A stretch of DNA of 64,000 nt, from contig JAJTTP010000006.1 in assembly GCA_023313575.1 (NCBI GenBank), forward strand, positions 1,612,001-1,676,000, given 5' to 3'. The notes beneath the pieces are model-generated. The model made no database searches. It saw nothing but the letters and a program-made list of their open reading frames with translations, and had not been told where the DNA came from. Below are positions 38,534-49,473 of the stretch, in pieces. Each line of letters begins with the position of its first letter. Positions within the stretch are counted from its first letter, which is position 1. The position numbers and the translations under genes are program-made. This DNA is from Eutypella sp. D-1 (Eukaryota > Ascomycota > Sordariomycetes > Xylariales > Diatrypaceae).

Positions 38534-39672
38534 ATGTCAGCAATCCCCGACCTGCCGTTAGGTCCTCTAGGCTTCCTGACTTCAAACCCCATATCCAATG
38601 CTGTCGCCGATGCATACCGCGCTTTCTCCGATCGGCGAGCTAAGCTCGGCCTCTCTAACCCCGGCACCGTCGAGACCATCAGCAAGGAAGTTCAGCGCGA
38701 TGTTTCCTTGACCAATTACATGCACAGCGGCTTGCGCGCCGACCTCACCAAGCCTCTCAGCCTTTCCCCGCTATTCCAGGTCTCCCACCAGTTCGCCCTC
38801 GGCGAGCAGATGAAGCCCTATGCTTTCGCCGCCCTCTACGGTAGCAATACTGTCTTCCTGCAAGGGAGCATGGACAACGACGGGTTGATGACCACCCGCT
38901 TTAACTACCGCTGGTCCCCATCTTTAGTCACTAAGTCACACTTCCAGATAGGTGCTCAGGATATGGCCTCTATCGAGCACGAGTACACCGGCGACGATTT
39001 CACCTCCTCCCTCAAGATGCTGAACCCTTCCGCTATCGAGGGTGGTCTTACCGGTATCTACATGCTTAGCCACCTCCAATCCGTCACCCGGAGACTTGCT
39101 CTCGGCATTGAGGCCGTCTGGCAGCGCGGCGCATTAAACCAGCCCCCTGACTCCGCCATGTCCTACTGCGCCCGCTACAAGACCGACGACTGGATCGCCA
39201 CCGCCCAGCTGCACGCTCAGGGCGCCCTGAACACCACCTACTGGCGCCGGCTATCCGACAAGGTCCAGGCCGGCGTCGACATGACCCTGCAGGTCGCCCC
39301 CAGCGGCGGCATGATGGGCGGCCTGCAGAAGGAGGGCCTGACCTCCGTAGGTGTCAAGTACGACTTCCGCATGTCGACGTTCCGCGCCCAGGTCGATTCT
39401 AAGGGAAAGCTGGGCTGTCTTCTAGAGAAGCGGGTGGCCCCCCCGGTGATGATGACCTTCTGCGCCGACGTCGACCACGTAAACGTAAGTTGCCCCCTTG
39501 AAGTCTTTAAGTCCCCACCCACCTTGACCTCAAACGTGCCGAATGGCTCTGACTCCGTGTATAGCAAGCCGCCAAGGTGGGGCTGGGAATCACGATAGAG
39601 GCGCCTAGCGAGGAGCTCCAGGAGCAGCAGGAGAACCTCGGCGCGCAGGCCTCCCCCAACATCCCGTTCTAA
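38534..39672 (+). CDS. tom40: Mitochondrial import receptor channel Tom40
   Basis: Beta-barrel pore of the translocase of the outer mitochondrial membrane, the entry gate for nearly all nuclear-encoded mitochondrial proteins. Two exons, 38534-39484 and 39565-39672, join in phase 0 to 352 residues, matching the usual fungal length (about 350-390). The N-terminal helix region [35 protein letters not shown] is the Tom40 signature. Alternating hydrophobic strands follow ([73 protein letters not shown]), and the second exon ends with an acidic Gln/Glu-rich tail finishing SPNIPF. Reading through the intron would stop at 39598, losing the last strand. The intron has a GTAAGT donor. Confidence 0.97.
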
Positions 39673-41597
39673 GCGAGCGCCCCGATAGATAATCCATTCC
39701 CCGCGGATTGGGACCCCCTCCCAACCCCCTCCTGCTTTCGTAGCAGATAACCTCCCCTCTTACAACCGAGTTTCGGCGTGCGACTCCGGCTAGTCCGCAC
39801 CGAGAGTAGCAGTAGCAGCAGCAGTAGTAGTTGATCAGGTGCCGGGCCCACCCACGCTCGGTTTCGGCCGGAGCGCAACCCGTCACTTTCGTCATTTTTT
39901 TTATTTGTTTTATTAAACCTTTGCCCCACCCCCTTACCCCTTTTCCGCCCCCACCCTTCAAACCCTTGGATTTTTGTCGTCATCTGGGGTGGCGGTGAAA
40001 ACTACAATTAAGCATAGTAAACGTGCATAGAGCGACATGGTGTGGCCGCGACCTAAGAGAGAGGGAGGGGGGGAATGGAGGTGTTGACGGGGGGCGGCTA
40101 GGTGGGGTGGGTGGATTACAGGAGTTCAGGGGGAAAGCACTTCCTCATTTTCGCGTGCGCGCTCTCCGGAGGTAAAACGTAGGGCGGCGACGGCGGGCAC
40201 CATGATGAGGAAAGAAGAAGAAGATGATGATGATGACGAGAAAGAAGGAGGGGAGGAAGGAAGGAAGTAAAAAAAACTTGTATGTGTGTATATTAGGGAA
40301 ACATGGAAATGGAAACGACATTAGAGAGACAGAGAGAGCGCGAGAGCGCGAGGAAGCGAAAAACGGCTCCTGGCTTTTTTTTCTTTCCCCCTTTCCGGGC
40401 GGCGGCTGCGATAATGTATGTATGTATGTACGTAAGGGTATGGATCATAGGTGAGTAGGCGGACAGGGGCGAGGAGCCCGCAGAGAGAGAGAGAGAGAGA
40501 GAGAGAGTCTCCTGTGATTTTCGAAACTTTATTTTGATACTCACTCAGCCGTCATCGTCACTCTACACACCCTTTCCTCTCTCTCTCTCTCTCTCTCTAG
40601 TCCTTCTGCGAAAGTCATAGCGGATAGAAACCCCCCTTCCTTTTCTTTTCCCTTCTATGTTCCTCCTTTCTTCTTTAACTCTCTTTTAGGTGGATTTTAT
40701 GACTTTGTTATACTGTTCCAGCAAGGTCTTGCGTCGTCATCGTTGAACGTTGCAGGGAGGTGTTGGTTATCGACGTCCATTTGTGGGTTTGAAGCGATGG
40801 ACGGGAAGGAGGAGGGCTCGAAGAAAAGGAGACACATGGAAAGGGGGGAGAGGGGGATTGGGAGGGAACCAATACCTACCCTTTTACCATACCGCATCAA
40901 CCGCCCCAGAGCATAGATAGGCCTAGAAATGTATAAAGTAAATAAAGCAAGCAAGTAACTTGACGAGCTTAAATCGTGACCCGGTCCGCCCCTCCCAGGT
41001 TAGTCGTGTGTCGCGACAGTCACACTCAAGGCGGCTGTGACGTGCGAAGAGGCAGTAGGGCTTAGTGCATCGCACCGCATGGCATCGCATAAGATGGCAT
41101 AACCATAGCCTATATATCCCTATATCTATATTTGTTTAAGCTCATCTGCTTAGCTCCTGAGGGGTGTCCTGTTCTCGGCATGGATAGGAGTAGGTAGGTA
41201 GGGGTGGCGGGTATAATGATATGTAATATGTATATATAAACTTTGTACTGTATATATCGGTTTAAGGTGTCCCATCCCGGCGCTGTCTATATCGACTTGA
41301 CCTTGACTTGGATCCCAGCTCGTCCAGGCTTCGCTAGACGAGTCAGGACAGGACCCTGGACGCATCGAATATCTCATGCTTCCCTTTCCTGGTCGCCGAC
41401 GTCCCCTACGGATCCCATCCCATCCCATCTCATCCCATGCTTGCTGCACCCCGCCCCCCAACATGGCCCACCGCATCCCGAGCTTTCGCCCCCATATATC
41501 CCCGGTATCTCCATGGACAGCAGCCGCATTTACCCACCCATTCGGCCTGGCCGTGAAGTGACGTGACGTGACGTTGAGCAAAAGAAAAAGAAGAAAT
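39673..41597. other. Convergent spacer between tom40 and AP-3 delta gene
   Basis: This 1.9 kb stretch has no conserved frame. It contains AAGAAG/GATGAT-rich DNA at 40215-40265, a (TATG)n stretch near 40412-40430, and a long (AG)n run paired with a (CT)n run (40482-40507 and 40577-40598). Confidence 0.5.
40482..40598. repeat. Inverted (AG)13 / (CT)11 microsatellite pair
   Basis: A perfect AG tract of 26 nt at 40482-40507 is followed 69 nt later by a perfect CT tract of 22 nt at 40577-40598. The two arms are complementary and could form a hairpin in single-stranded DNA or in RNA from either convergent neighbour. Confidence 0.9.
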
Positions 41598-44500
41598 TTA
41601 CTCCAGGATCTCGGCGGGCCTGGCTTTCTTTTTCGTCTTGGTTTTCTTCTTGGGTTTCGCGACGTCGGCGCCGGGATCCGCCTCCGCCTCCGCCTCCGCG
41701 GCCGTCTCCGTGTCTGTAGCGGGAATTTTCTTACTCTTCTTCTTCTTCCTGACGACGGCGACGGCGTCATCTACGCCCGCAGAGCCCGCAGCAGCAGCAT
41801 CCGGGGAGGCAGCGGTAGCCCCATCCCCGTCCCCGTCTTCGGCGGAGGGGGACGCGTTCGACTTCGCCTTCGGAACCGCCTTCTTCGTCTTCTTTTTCTT
41901 CTTGACGACGACGCCGGCGGCATCGACGCCCTGCGCGACCTGGATGCGCTCGTTGGCACGCTGCATCTCGAGGCGGAGGCGCTCGACCTCACGCATGGCG
42001 CGTGCCATCTCCGCCTCCTCGCGCTGCCGCGCCTCGGCGTCATAACCGTAGCCGGGGCCGCCGCCCGGGCCGTCGCTGCCCCCCTCCAGGCTCAGCGACC
42101 CGATGTTCGTCGAGTCTACGCCCAGGATCTTCCGGTTGCGGGCCTTGGTCATGGCCTCCGCGTTGCTGTTCTCGAAGTGGTTGTTGTTCCGCGGGGTAGA
42201 ACCTCCGCTTCCGCTGCCGCCACTCACACCGCCGAGGCTCTCGTCCGCTGCGATGACGATCTTCTGCCTCGGCTTCTTCTGTTGCGACGGCTTCGGTGAC
42301 TTCTTCCTGGCGGCGCCTACATCCGCGCCCGTGTGCAGCTTGTCGAGATCCAGCTCCATGATAGGAATCGAGTCCACGTCCAAGTCCGGACCATTAGAAC
42401 TCTGGAGGATATTATGTATTGGCGTCGTGGATCGCGTGAGCGAATCGGTCTCCTGTATATAGAATGGGTCGTCCCGGTTCTTTTCACGCCGCTCGGCCTT
42501 CCGCCGTGCCAAGATATCAGGATCAAGGTACGCATCTTCTGTGGGCTGCTGATAGGAGCCGACAGCGTCATCCCGTGCATCTGCAAGGCGGTGGATGGCT
42601 GGCTCGGACGATATACTCATCGGTGGTGGTCGCTGGTAATAGTAGGCGTCAAACTCGTCAACTTCATCCGCCGGCATCAAAATAGTATCGGATGCCAGTA
42701 GATGATTCAGGTTGGGATTAATTGGTTCGTCTAGGTCTAACCCTTCAGGTAAGGGCACATTTCTCTGGGCCCCCGGCGCTACAGAATTCAATTCCCATCC
42801 GGTAAAAAGGGATGGGATCGCCTGTGTGAGAAGTAAGGGTGGGTCTTGAGCAGTGTCCTCAGTTGAAGCATCTTGCCCAGTAGCCGCTTCTGCGGTTAGT
42901 TTGAGAAGCTCGGTGAACTCAACGGCCCGTTCCTGGACTTCTAGGTTGGGATGCTGGGTCATATCCTCGAAGTTGTGGATTAAGCGAGCCATAAGTAGGA
43001 GCGTTTTTGATTTACGTTCTGGCGTCCACAGGCTTAGATCATCGCTTGTAATGAAGGAGAAGACTTTGGCCGCAGCTTGAATGCACGAGGCACGAGTCTC
43101 TGGTGACGTCGCTTTGGGTGTTAACTGTAATAAGAAGCCGAGGCTGTCCTCAGCGGAAGCAAGTTCTCGAGGAAACTCCCCAATGATCCATGCAATGGGC
43201 TTCAGCGCTCCAGAGACGACAGGATGGCCCGCTGGCGTCTCCCTAGTGAAAAAGCTGGCCATCAATTCTGCGGCCTGTACGCAGGCACTGCGGATGGCGT
43301 AGACCTTGACACAGACGTTCCGCAATTCGTTGCCGATATCCTCGGACACGTCTTCAACGCTCGATCTCCCCATCAAGGAAGAACTATCGTCGTTTGCTGG
43401 GCGTGGCAACGGTGCGCTCCGGACCAGTTGTGTAAGCACGTCGATATACCACTCAAAGTCGATCAGGTTGGCGTAGTTATTTTGCGAGCACATTTTCAGT
43501 ATCCGATTAATGATGTCGATCTTGTAATCATCAGGTAGCTGCAGCGCCTCATCTACTGCGTTTTGCCGCGCATCCTCGAACTCTTCGTCGTCGGATTCGC
43601 CATGGCCGGTTTCCGTTCCCCTTGTTTCCGAGGAGAGTTTAAGTTGCCTCATTAGACGACTGACGATGGAGGATAAGTTGTCCCCACTGACCATGCCTTG
43701 GACGAGGTCAAGTGCCTTTATACGTATTGAGATGTCTGCGCTGTCGATGCATTCTAGAATCACATCCTCTTGTTGGGCTACAAGCCAAGGATGGGTAACA
43801 ACTATCCTGTTAAATGCGAGGAGCGCGACGTATTTCACTGGGTACATATTAGCGGGATAGGACAGGGACCAGGATTACCAAGCGGGAACTTACGGTTCGG
43901 GTCTCCATCTATCATGATCATACTGCGAAGTTTAGTAACACAGAGAGACGCAATCTCTTCCCTCCCATCGGAATCATCACCGCTCCCTAAAATACCACCT
44001 TGGATGATCCCGTTGATGCACTCATACAGCAATGACATGGCAGGGGTGGTCCGAATGATCTCCGTGAGTGGCGGCAAAAGCTTTCGGACAAGTCGAGGTT
44101 CGAGGGGTGTCAATGTCGCGAACTACGAAACGTTAGTCAAGCATCGCTAGGCAGACCTTCCCACACCTTCGATTCACATACCAACTTAATTAGTTTAATA
44201 GCCATCCAGTTGTTTCCACTATCGACTAAAAGCTCGAAAAGCCTAGGCGCCAGGGGAAGGAAGTCGTGAGGTCTCCGCCAGCCCAGCTCGCAGATGACGT
44301 TGACAATGGCGGCGGTGACACTCGAATCCTCGGATTTATCCATCAATCGCTCCTTGATCTTTGGCCATGCTGCACGTAATGTCTCTGGGTAGACCAGAGC
44401 GAGTCTGTATAATGTGACAATGGTCTTTTTCCGTATAGCGGGATGTGTGTGGGTGAGGCGCGGTAGGAGGTCGGGGAGGACAGATAAGGCGAGAGACGGG

Positions 44501-45159
44501 GTGATGACGTGCGGAAGAGTGATGATAGGTAGAGGAATGACAGTGGTCGACGCCGAAACCAGGTCCTTCATATATACAGTTAGCAAGAGCACGACTTAGA
44601 GCAAGGGGCTAAGGGAGGCTTGTCGGAGAACCATACCTTCTTGAGAAGGTTTGTAGCGAGCATGAGGACTTCAGTATCGGGGCGGAAACTTTGGATGGCA
44701 CCAAGATACCCGACTCGCTTCTGGTGATACTTGGGGGAGGCCATCACCTCGAGGACGTTGAATGCAGCCCACGACATATCATGACCAAACATTTCGAGGT
44801 AGATCAGCTTCAGCAAAGCAGTCGCCTTGAGGTCTATTGGGATTGTCAGTAGCTAGTCGCGCTGGCATTATCATAGAAGAACATATTCTACCGCGTAGTA
44901 TGTCGCGTAGCGTAACGAGAAACGGCGAGAGGGGGGGGAGGGGAAGGGAAAGGAGGGAGAGGGGAGGCTAACCCAGGTCTTGACTTCGTACTTCGGCCCG
45001 ACATTCTTTCAGAGAGTTCTGGATATACTCCTTCTCGTTGCCCTTGTTGTTCCTTAGACCTCTTATGAGGTCGTATAAGGATTTCTCGAACCTAGGATTA
45101 TTGTTAACAGGCGGTGCATAGATATTAGATATAATAGTTTTGATCGCGTGCACGTACAT
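41598..45159 (-). CDS. apl5: AP-3 adaptor complex delta subunit (Apl5)
   Basis: Large subunit of the AP-3 coat, which sorts cargo from Golgi/endosomes to vacuoles. Minus-strand exons 45158-45159, 44973-45091, 44637-44833, 44182-44565, 43894-44122 and 41598-43837 join in frame to 1056 residues. The N-terminus FEKSLYDLIRGLRNNKGNEKEYIQNSLKECRAEVRSQDLDLKATALLKLIYLEMFGHDMSW is the hallmark of delta adaptin. HEAT-type repeats continue to about residue 640. A low-complexity hinge follows, and the C-terminus is Lys-rich (KKKKTKK, KPKKKTKTKKK), as in other delta subunits. The canonical MFEKSL start is produced only if a 66-nt intron (45092-45157, GTACGT donor, TAG acceptor) is removed from inside the ATG. 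Unspliced RNA keeps the same frame with 22 extra residues. The other introns have GTTAGC, GTATGG, GTATGT and GTAAGT donors. Confidence 0.94.
45092..45157 (-). other. Stop-free 66-nt intron splitting the AP-3 delta start codon
   Basis: The donor GTACGT begins with the G of the genomic ATG, and the acceptor CCTAG is followed by G, so splicing rebuilds ATG as AT|G. The intron length is exactly 22 codons, it contains no in-frame stop, and it carries a TTAAC/ATAAT branch-like region. Retention would add YVHAIKTIISNIYAPPVNNNPR after Met1. The spliced form matches the family consensus start, MFEKSL. Confidence 0.8.
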
Positions 45160-46430
45160 GATGACGGAAAGAGTAAAGGTGTCCCTAGGTAGTCAAGCAA
45201 GGAGAAGGGCAACCAAGTCATATATGCTCTATATGCACGCCTATACGCCTATATGCTATGAAGGCTGAGTTTTTGAGGTCGTCGCGATGGGGTCTATAGA
45301 AGGCGGCATATCGACAGGCAACGACGAAGACGAAGACGAAGACGCGGTAGTAAAGCGAATGAATCGAAAGCGACCTCGACGCTGGATCACCCGATCATCT
45401 TATGCATTTGGATTTCAAGTAGTCGCTCTCACTAAATCTTCGGCTGGTCAATATCTCGACGGGATGTATTGTCGACAAGATCAAAGGGTAGATGTTGGCG
45501 CTCAAGGTCAGTTCCGTAACCGCTGGTGGTGAGTAGGTAGGTGAGTAGGTAGTTGGTTGAAACGACGTAATTCTAACCCTAGAGCATGCCACTAGAGCAT
45601 GCCAGCCAGCCAACCTACTATGAAAGGATGGTGGGATGCGCTGGGTAGGATTTGTCTGTACTTTAGGTAGGTATGAAAATATACCGTCTTTTTAGGTACT
45701 TGGTGCAACTTTAATTATTCAAGGTTAGACCCGGACGTTACTTGACTTTTTATCAAAGCCCCTATCAGACTTTGTAAACTACTTAGGTATTACCTGAAAC
45801 GGCTAAAGTAAGGTTTATTGTAGCTTGAGTGGATTTTGTCACAGGACAACTTCAATAAATGAAACAGCATACTTAGGTATGTTTATAACCTGCATAGCTA
45901 GCTGTCTATTCAGAATTTGCGTTTCATATTGCACTTTGTCAGAAACTGCGTTAAGAGATAAGAATATAATAGTCTTAATTCGGGAGTGCAACGCATATTT
46001 GTTAACTTACACACCTTCTACGGTTTCAAATGCTAAAAGTAAGGCCAACTATGTACGACTGTGCTTATAATAGTGGTATAAGATCGCCTTACTGGTAAGA
46101 GCTATCTAACTAGCCCGACGTAGTTAGAACCTCAGCGTCCCCTGTCCTACCTGGGTAATCAATTACATAGAAGTACATTACGTATCTTAAACTGCTTCAT
46201 ACTGGCGACTACATCTGATACCAATTCACGGTGATCTTCCACGTGAAACATAGCACCCTCATCATTTGAGAGCGCCCATTATAAGTAACCTGCACGCTGA
46301 TATTCGCATCCGCAAGCTACCCACGGCAACTTAGAACGAGGTAGTAAACCTCAGTGGTTGCTGAGTTCACGCAACGTAAACCTACCTGGCAGCACATCTC
46401 ACGCAACCGTATAGGCCATATAAAATCATC
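45160..46430. other. Divergent promoter region apl5/emc2
   Basis: This 1.27 kb stretch between divergent start codons includes repeated TAGGTA and GAGTAGGTAGGT units at 45532-45552 and a duplicated AGAGCATGCCA near 45582-45604. Small frames at 45287-45532 and 45825-46070 have no recognisable features. Confidence 0.5.
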
Positions 46431-47588
46431 ATGACTTCTTCTTTACTGCACCCCCCAAGCCACCTGCCTCCGGCGGTAGCCTTGAAGCATTCGCAGCTGG
46501 CGCCGACCATCCTGAAGAGCACGACGGGCTCCGTTTCCAATTCTACCCTGGAGTCTTTGCTCGCGTCGCCCGAGACCTCCGAGCTCTGGACCACCCTGGA
46601 GAACCTGTTGCTGTCGTGTCTGAGGACGGGCGACGATGAGGCCGCGCATCAGTGTCTGGGCAGGCTTGCGAAGAGGTTCGGCGATGAGAACGAGCGCGTG
46701 ATGGCCTTAAAGGGGCTCCTGAAGGAGGCCGAGGCCGAGGACAATGCGACTCTGCAGGTCGTTCTGAACGACTACGACCAGATACTGACGGACAACCCAA
46801 CGAATATCGTGAGTATTTCCACGCTGCCGCTGTTTAATTGCGCTGCATGGCACTGACGTACTTCCACAGCCTATCATTAAGCGTCGAGCCGCTCTTTTAC
46901 GGTCTATGGGCAAAGTTGACGAGTCAGTCAGTGCACTGATATCGTTACTTGATTTCTCACCAATGGATGCTGAGGCCTGGTCCGAGCTTGCCGACCTCTA
47001 CCTCTCTCAAGGCCTTTACTCTCAGGCTATATATGCCTTAGAAGAGGTCATTGTACTACAACCCAATGCCTGGAATGTACGAAGATCTCTACCCCTGGCA
47101 GTTGGTTCCGACCCATAACTGACACTCCCTGTCCAGATACATGCTCGTCTAGGGGAGGTCCTACTCATGGCTGCCAAGGTAGCAGGCCAAGGAGACACAC
47201 CGAAGCGACTCGGCGAAGCAGTGAAACGTTTCTGCCGTAGCATAGAGCTTTGCGACGACTACCTCAGAGGATATTATGGGCTCAAATTGGTAAGCATGCA
47301 AGCATTTCGAGTGAGAAGAGGGTCCGAGATTTGTCTAACGATCAGCGAAAGGCCACCTCCCAGCTGTTGAGCGATCCTCCCAAGTCCACACGCCAGTCAG
47401 ATCCCGACGAATTGGCCCTTCCCGAGGCGGCGACCCTGCGGGAGCTCGACGCGGTCGCCACCGAGAAGCTGGGGCAGATCGTGCGGCTCTACTCGGCCGG
47501 GAAGAAAGGCTGGCAAGGGTACGATCCGGCGGAGATAGAAGCCGCGCGGGAGCTGCTAGGGAACAACACCGACACGCCCGTGAAATAA
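46431..47588 (+). CDS. emc2: ER membrane protein complex subunit 2 (EMC2, TPR protein)
   Basis: Cytosolic TPR subunit of the ER membrane protein complex, an insertase for tail-anchored and multipass membrane proteins. Four exons, 46431-46808, 46870-47076, 47137-47289 and 47346-47588, join in phase 0 throughout to 326 residues, near the family length of about 290-330. Helix-turn-helix TPR units are visible: LENLLLSCLRTGDDEAAHQCLGRLAKRFGDENERVMALKGLLKEAE, PIIKRRAALLRSMGKVDESVSALISLLDFSPMDAEAWSELADLYLSQGLYSQAIYALEEVIVLQPN and RLGEAVKRFCRSIELCDDYLRGYYGLKL. The DYD..L.DNPTN..I.KRR and AWSELADLYL elements are typical of EMC2. The C-terminal part has LDAVATEKLGQIVRLYS, also conserved in the family. 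All introns are about 55-60 nt. Confidence 0.95.
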
Positions 47589-48350
47589 AACACACACCCC
47601 ACTTTTTCATGTGAAACGAGCCACCGGGTGTCGGTCTAATACGTCTTTACTCCCAGCGTCATTTGGCGCCGACGTGGGCTCGCATCCTCTCACATGGAAC
47701 GTGGAAGGTGTGTGGCGGAGCTGGCCACGGTCTAGTCCGACCTGGCTTAGGTGACAAGCGGGACGTTATGGACGAATCACGGGGGTGCGCCCAACGGTTG
47801 CGATTTGAGGCACAAAATGCCATTGGGCTGCCTTATGAGCTGGCGGTCCTGGTGGGACCTTGGGTCGAAATCTTGTTTTATGTAAAGGGTTTTTTGGGGG
47901 GGCTTTTCGCCTCCTTCGCACCGGGCAAACATCAGGTCAGGGAAAACGAGGGGCGTTAGAGGGCCGCACTACCTTTTGCCTTTTGCCAAATTGCTGCCTT
48001 TGTACCTGGACAAGCCAGCCGGATGACCAAAGCAACTACATAATAAGTACACACTTGGCGAATCTCTTCTCTCTGTGTGTGTGTCTCCGGTTTCTACATC
48101 AGGGCAGTGGTGAATCTGGCTCGTATCCCTAAGTGGGTAGGTAGATATAAGGATATTTATGCATTTTACTCCCAAAGGGATACTATGTACGTACATAAGT
48201 TGCTACAGTTTACAAACTTGCCGAGGTAGGTAGGCTTTGCTCCCGCCCTGCGCTGCCCTTGCCTTGCCCTCATAGTAGGGCCCTGATTACGCGCATGCGA
48301 TCCGTCGGTGAGAGTGCTGGACTCCCGTTGGGCCACGCTTGGGCAGCAAA

Positions 48351-48374
48351 GCAGCAGCAGCAGCAGCAGCAGCA
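48351..48374. repeat. (CAG)n microsatellite
   Basis: About eight perfect CAG copies, with an interrupted extension (AAGCAGC) just after. It lies outside any supported coding exon. Confidence 0.85.
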
Positions 48375-49448
48375 AGCAGCTGGCATAATTTTTTTTCTCA
48401 CTCTTGTCCTTGCCTGTTACGTATGTACGTACCCCCCCCCCCTTCCTATCCCGCCTCTCTCACCCCTCGAAACCCCCACTCCCTCTTTTTCCTGTCCTTG
48501 GCCGCGAACTAACTCCATAGGTAAAGTTTGCATGCAAAGAGGGTAGGCAACCAATTACTTACATATCAAAAAGACTTCGGGGCCTAATGTAAAGAACGGG
48601 AAAAAAAGGTTACCTCGGGCTGGGCTCTAGGTATGTATCAGAGGTAGACACTAGAGTAATAACTAAGTGTACATGTGGTGTCCAGTCCAGTCTGGTGTTT
48701 TATAGACCCCACCGACTAGACGGGTCTAGCCGTCCGACCGTCCGTTCATCGTCGGCGGCCGGAAGGGAGGTTGAAGTATGTAAGTACCGCGCCGTATCGA
48801 TTCTCAAGTACGACAACAGTAAGCTATCGTGATCGTGATCGTGGGTTTCCTAATGCGATAATGGCTGGATACTTACTTATTTAGGAGGCCTTGGATAGGA
48901 TAGGATGTAGTTAATGCGATACGATGCGCTGGGACCCCGCATTCCCCAAGTTGTCCGAGGGGGGGGGGTGGGCGGCACGCGGTACTGCATTACTTGTAAT
49001 CCAAGGAAATCTGGAGTGCTAAACCCTGCGCATATTGAAGCCTCCCTATCGTGGAAGCTTCTAGTTACTTCCTAGATCGATACCAAGTAGGTCGGCACCT
49101 GAGTATGTGCATAGGCTTGATAGGCACTCAGTTCATCTACTTTAGGTATGGATAGCAATTTACTAGCTCTAGTATTATGAGCGTGCTTCTCCCCGGGCCA
49201 AATGATAACGACCATCATCTAAGTAAGTTTCCTCGGTCCATTGCGCAAGTACGTAAGCCAGCTTCTGAGCAGGTATGCTGAGCATTGTGGAGTACTAGGA
49301 CTGCAGAGTCCTCGATGTGCATAGCCGAATTATAGTATGTGGTCTCCATCATAGGGGTGGCCGGAGCGGGACTGGAACTTGCCCCGGACCCGGATGTAGG
49401 TAAGTTAAGTGAGTGTAGATTGGTGCGCGCGGTGGACATCGTATAACA

Positions 49449-49473
49449 CGTTCGTTCGTTCGTTCGTTCGTTC
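49449..49473. repeat. (CGTT)n microsatellite
   Basis: About six copies of CGTT in the large gene-free region. Confidence 0.85.

Noticed and set aside
39485..39598. Read-through end of Tom40 at 39598
   Set aside because: The read-through tail has no beta-barrel character; the spliced last exon has the usual acidic fungal ending.
43838..43847. Possible ATG start at 43847 in the AP-3 delta gene
   Set aside because: It lies inside the last intron just before a CAG acceptor; the upstream exons continue the HEAT repeats in frame.
45287..45532. 81-codon plus-strand frame with an acidic DEDEDED run
   Set aside because: Lies in the AP-3 delta 5' region and has no recognisable similarity; the run reflects a GAC/GAA repeat.
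45825..46070. 81-codon plus-strand frame in the apl5/emc2 divergent promoter
   Set aside because: No recognised domain, no splice sites; AT-rich DNA often gives such frames.
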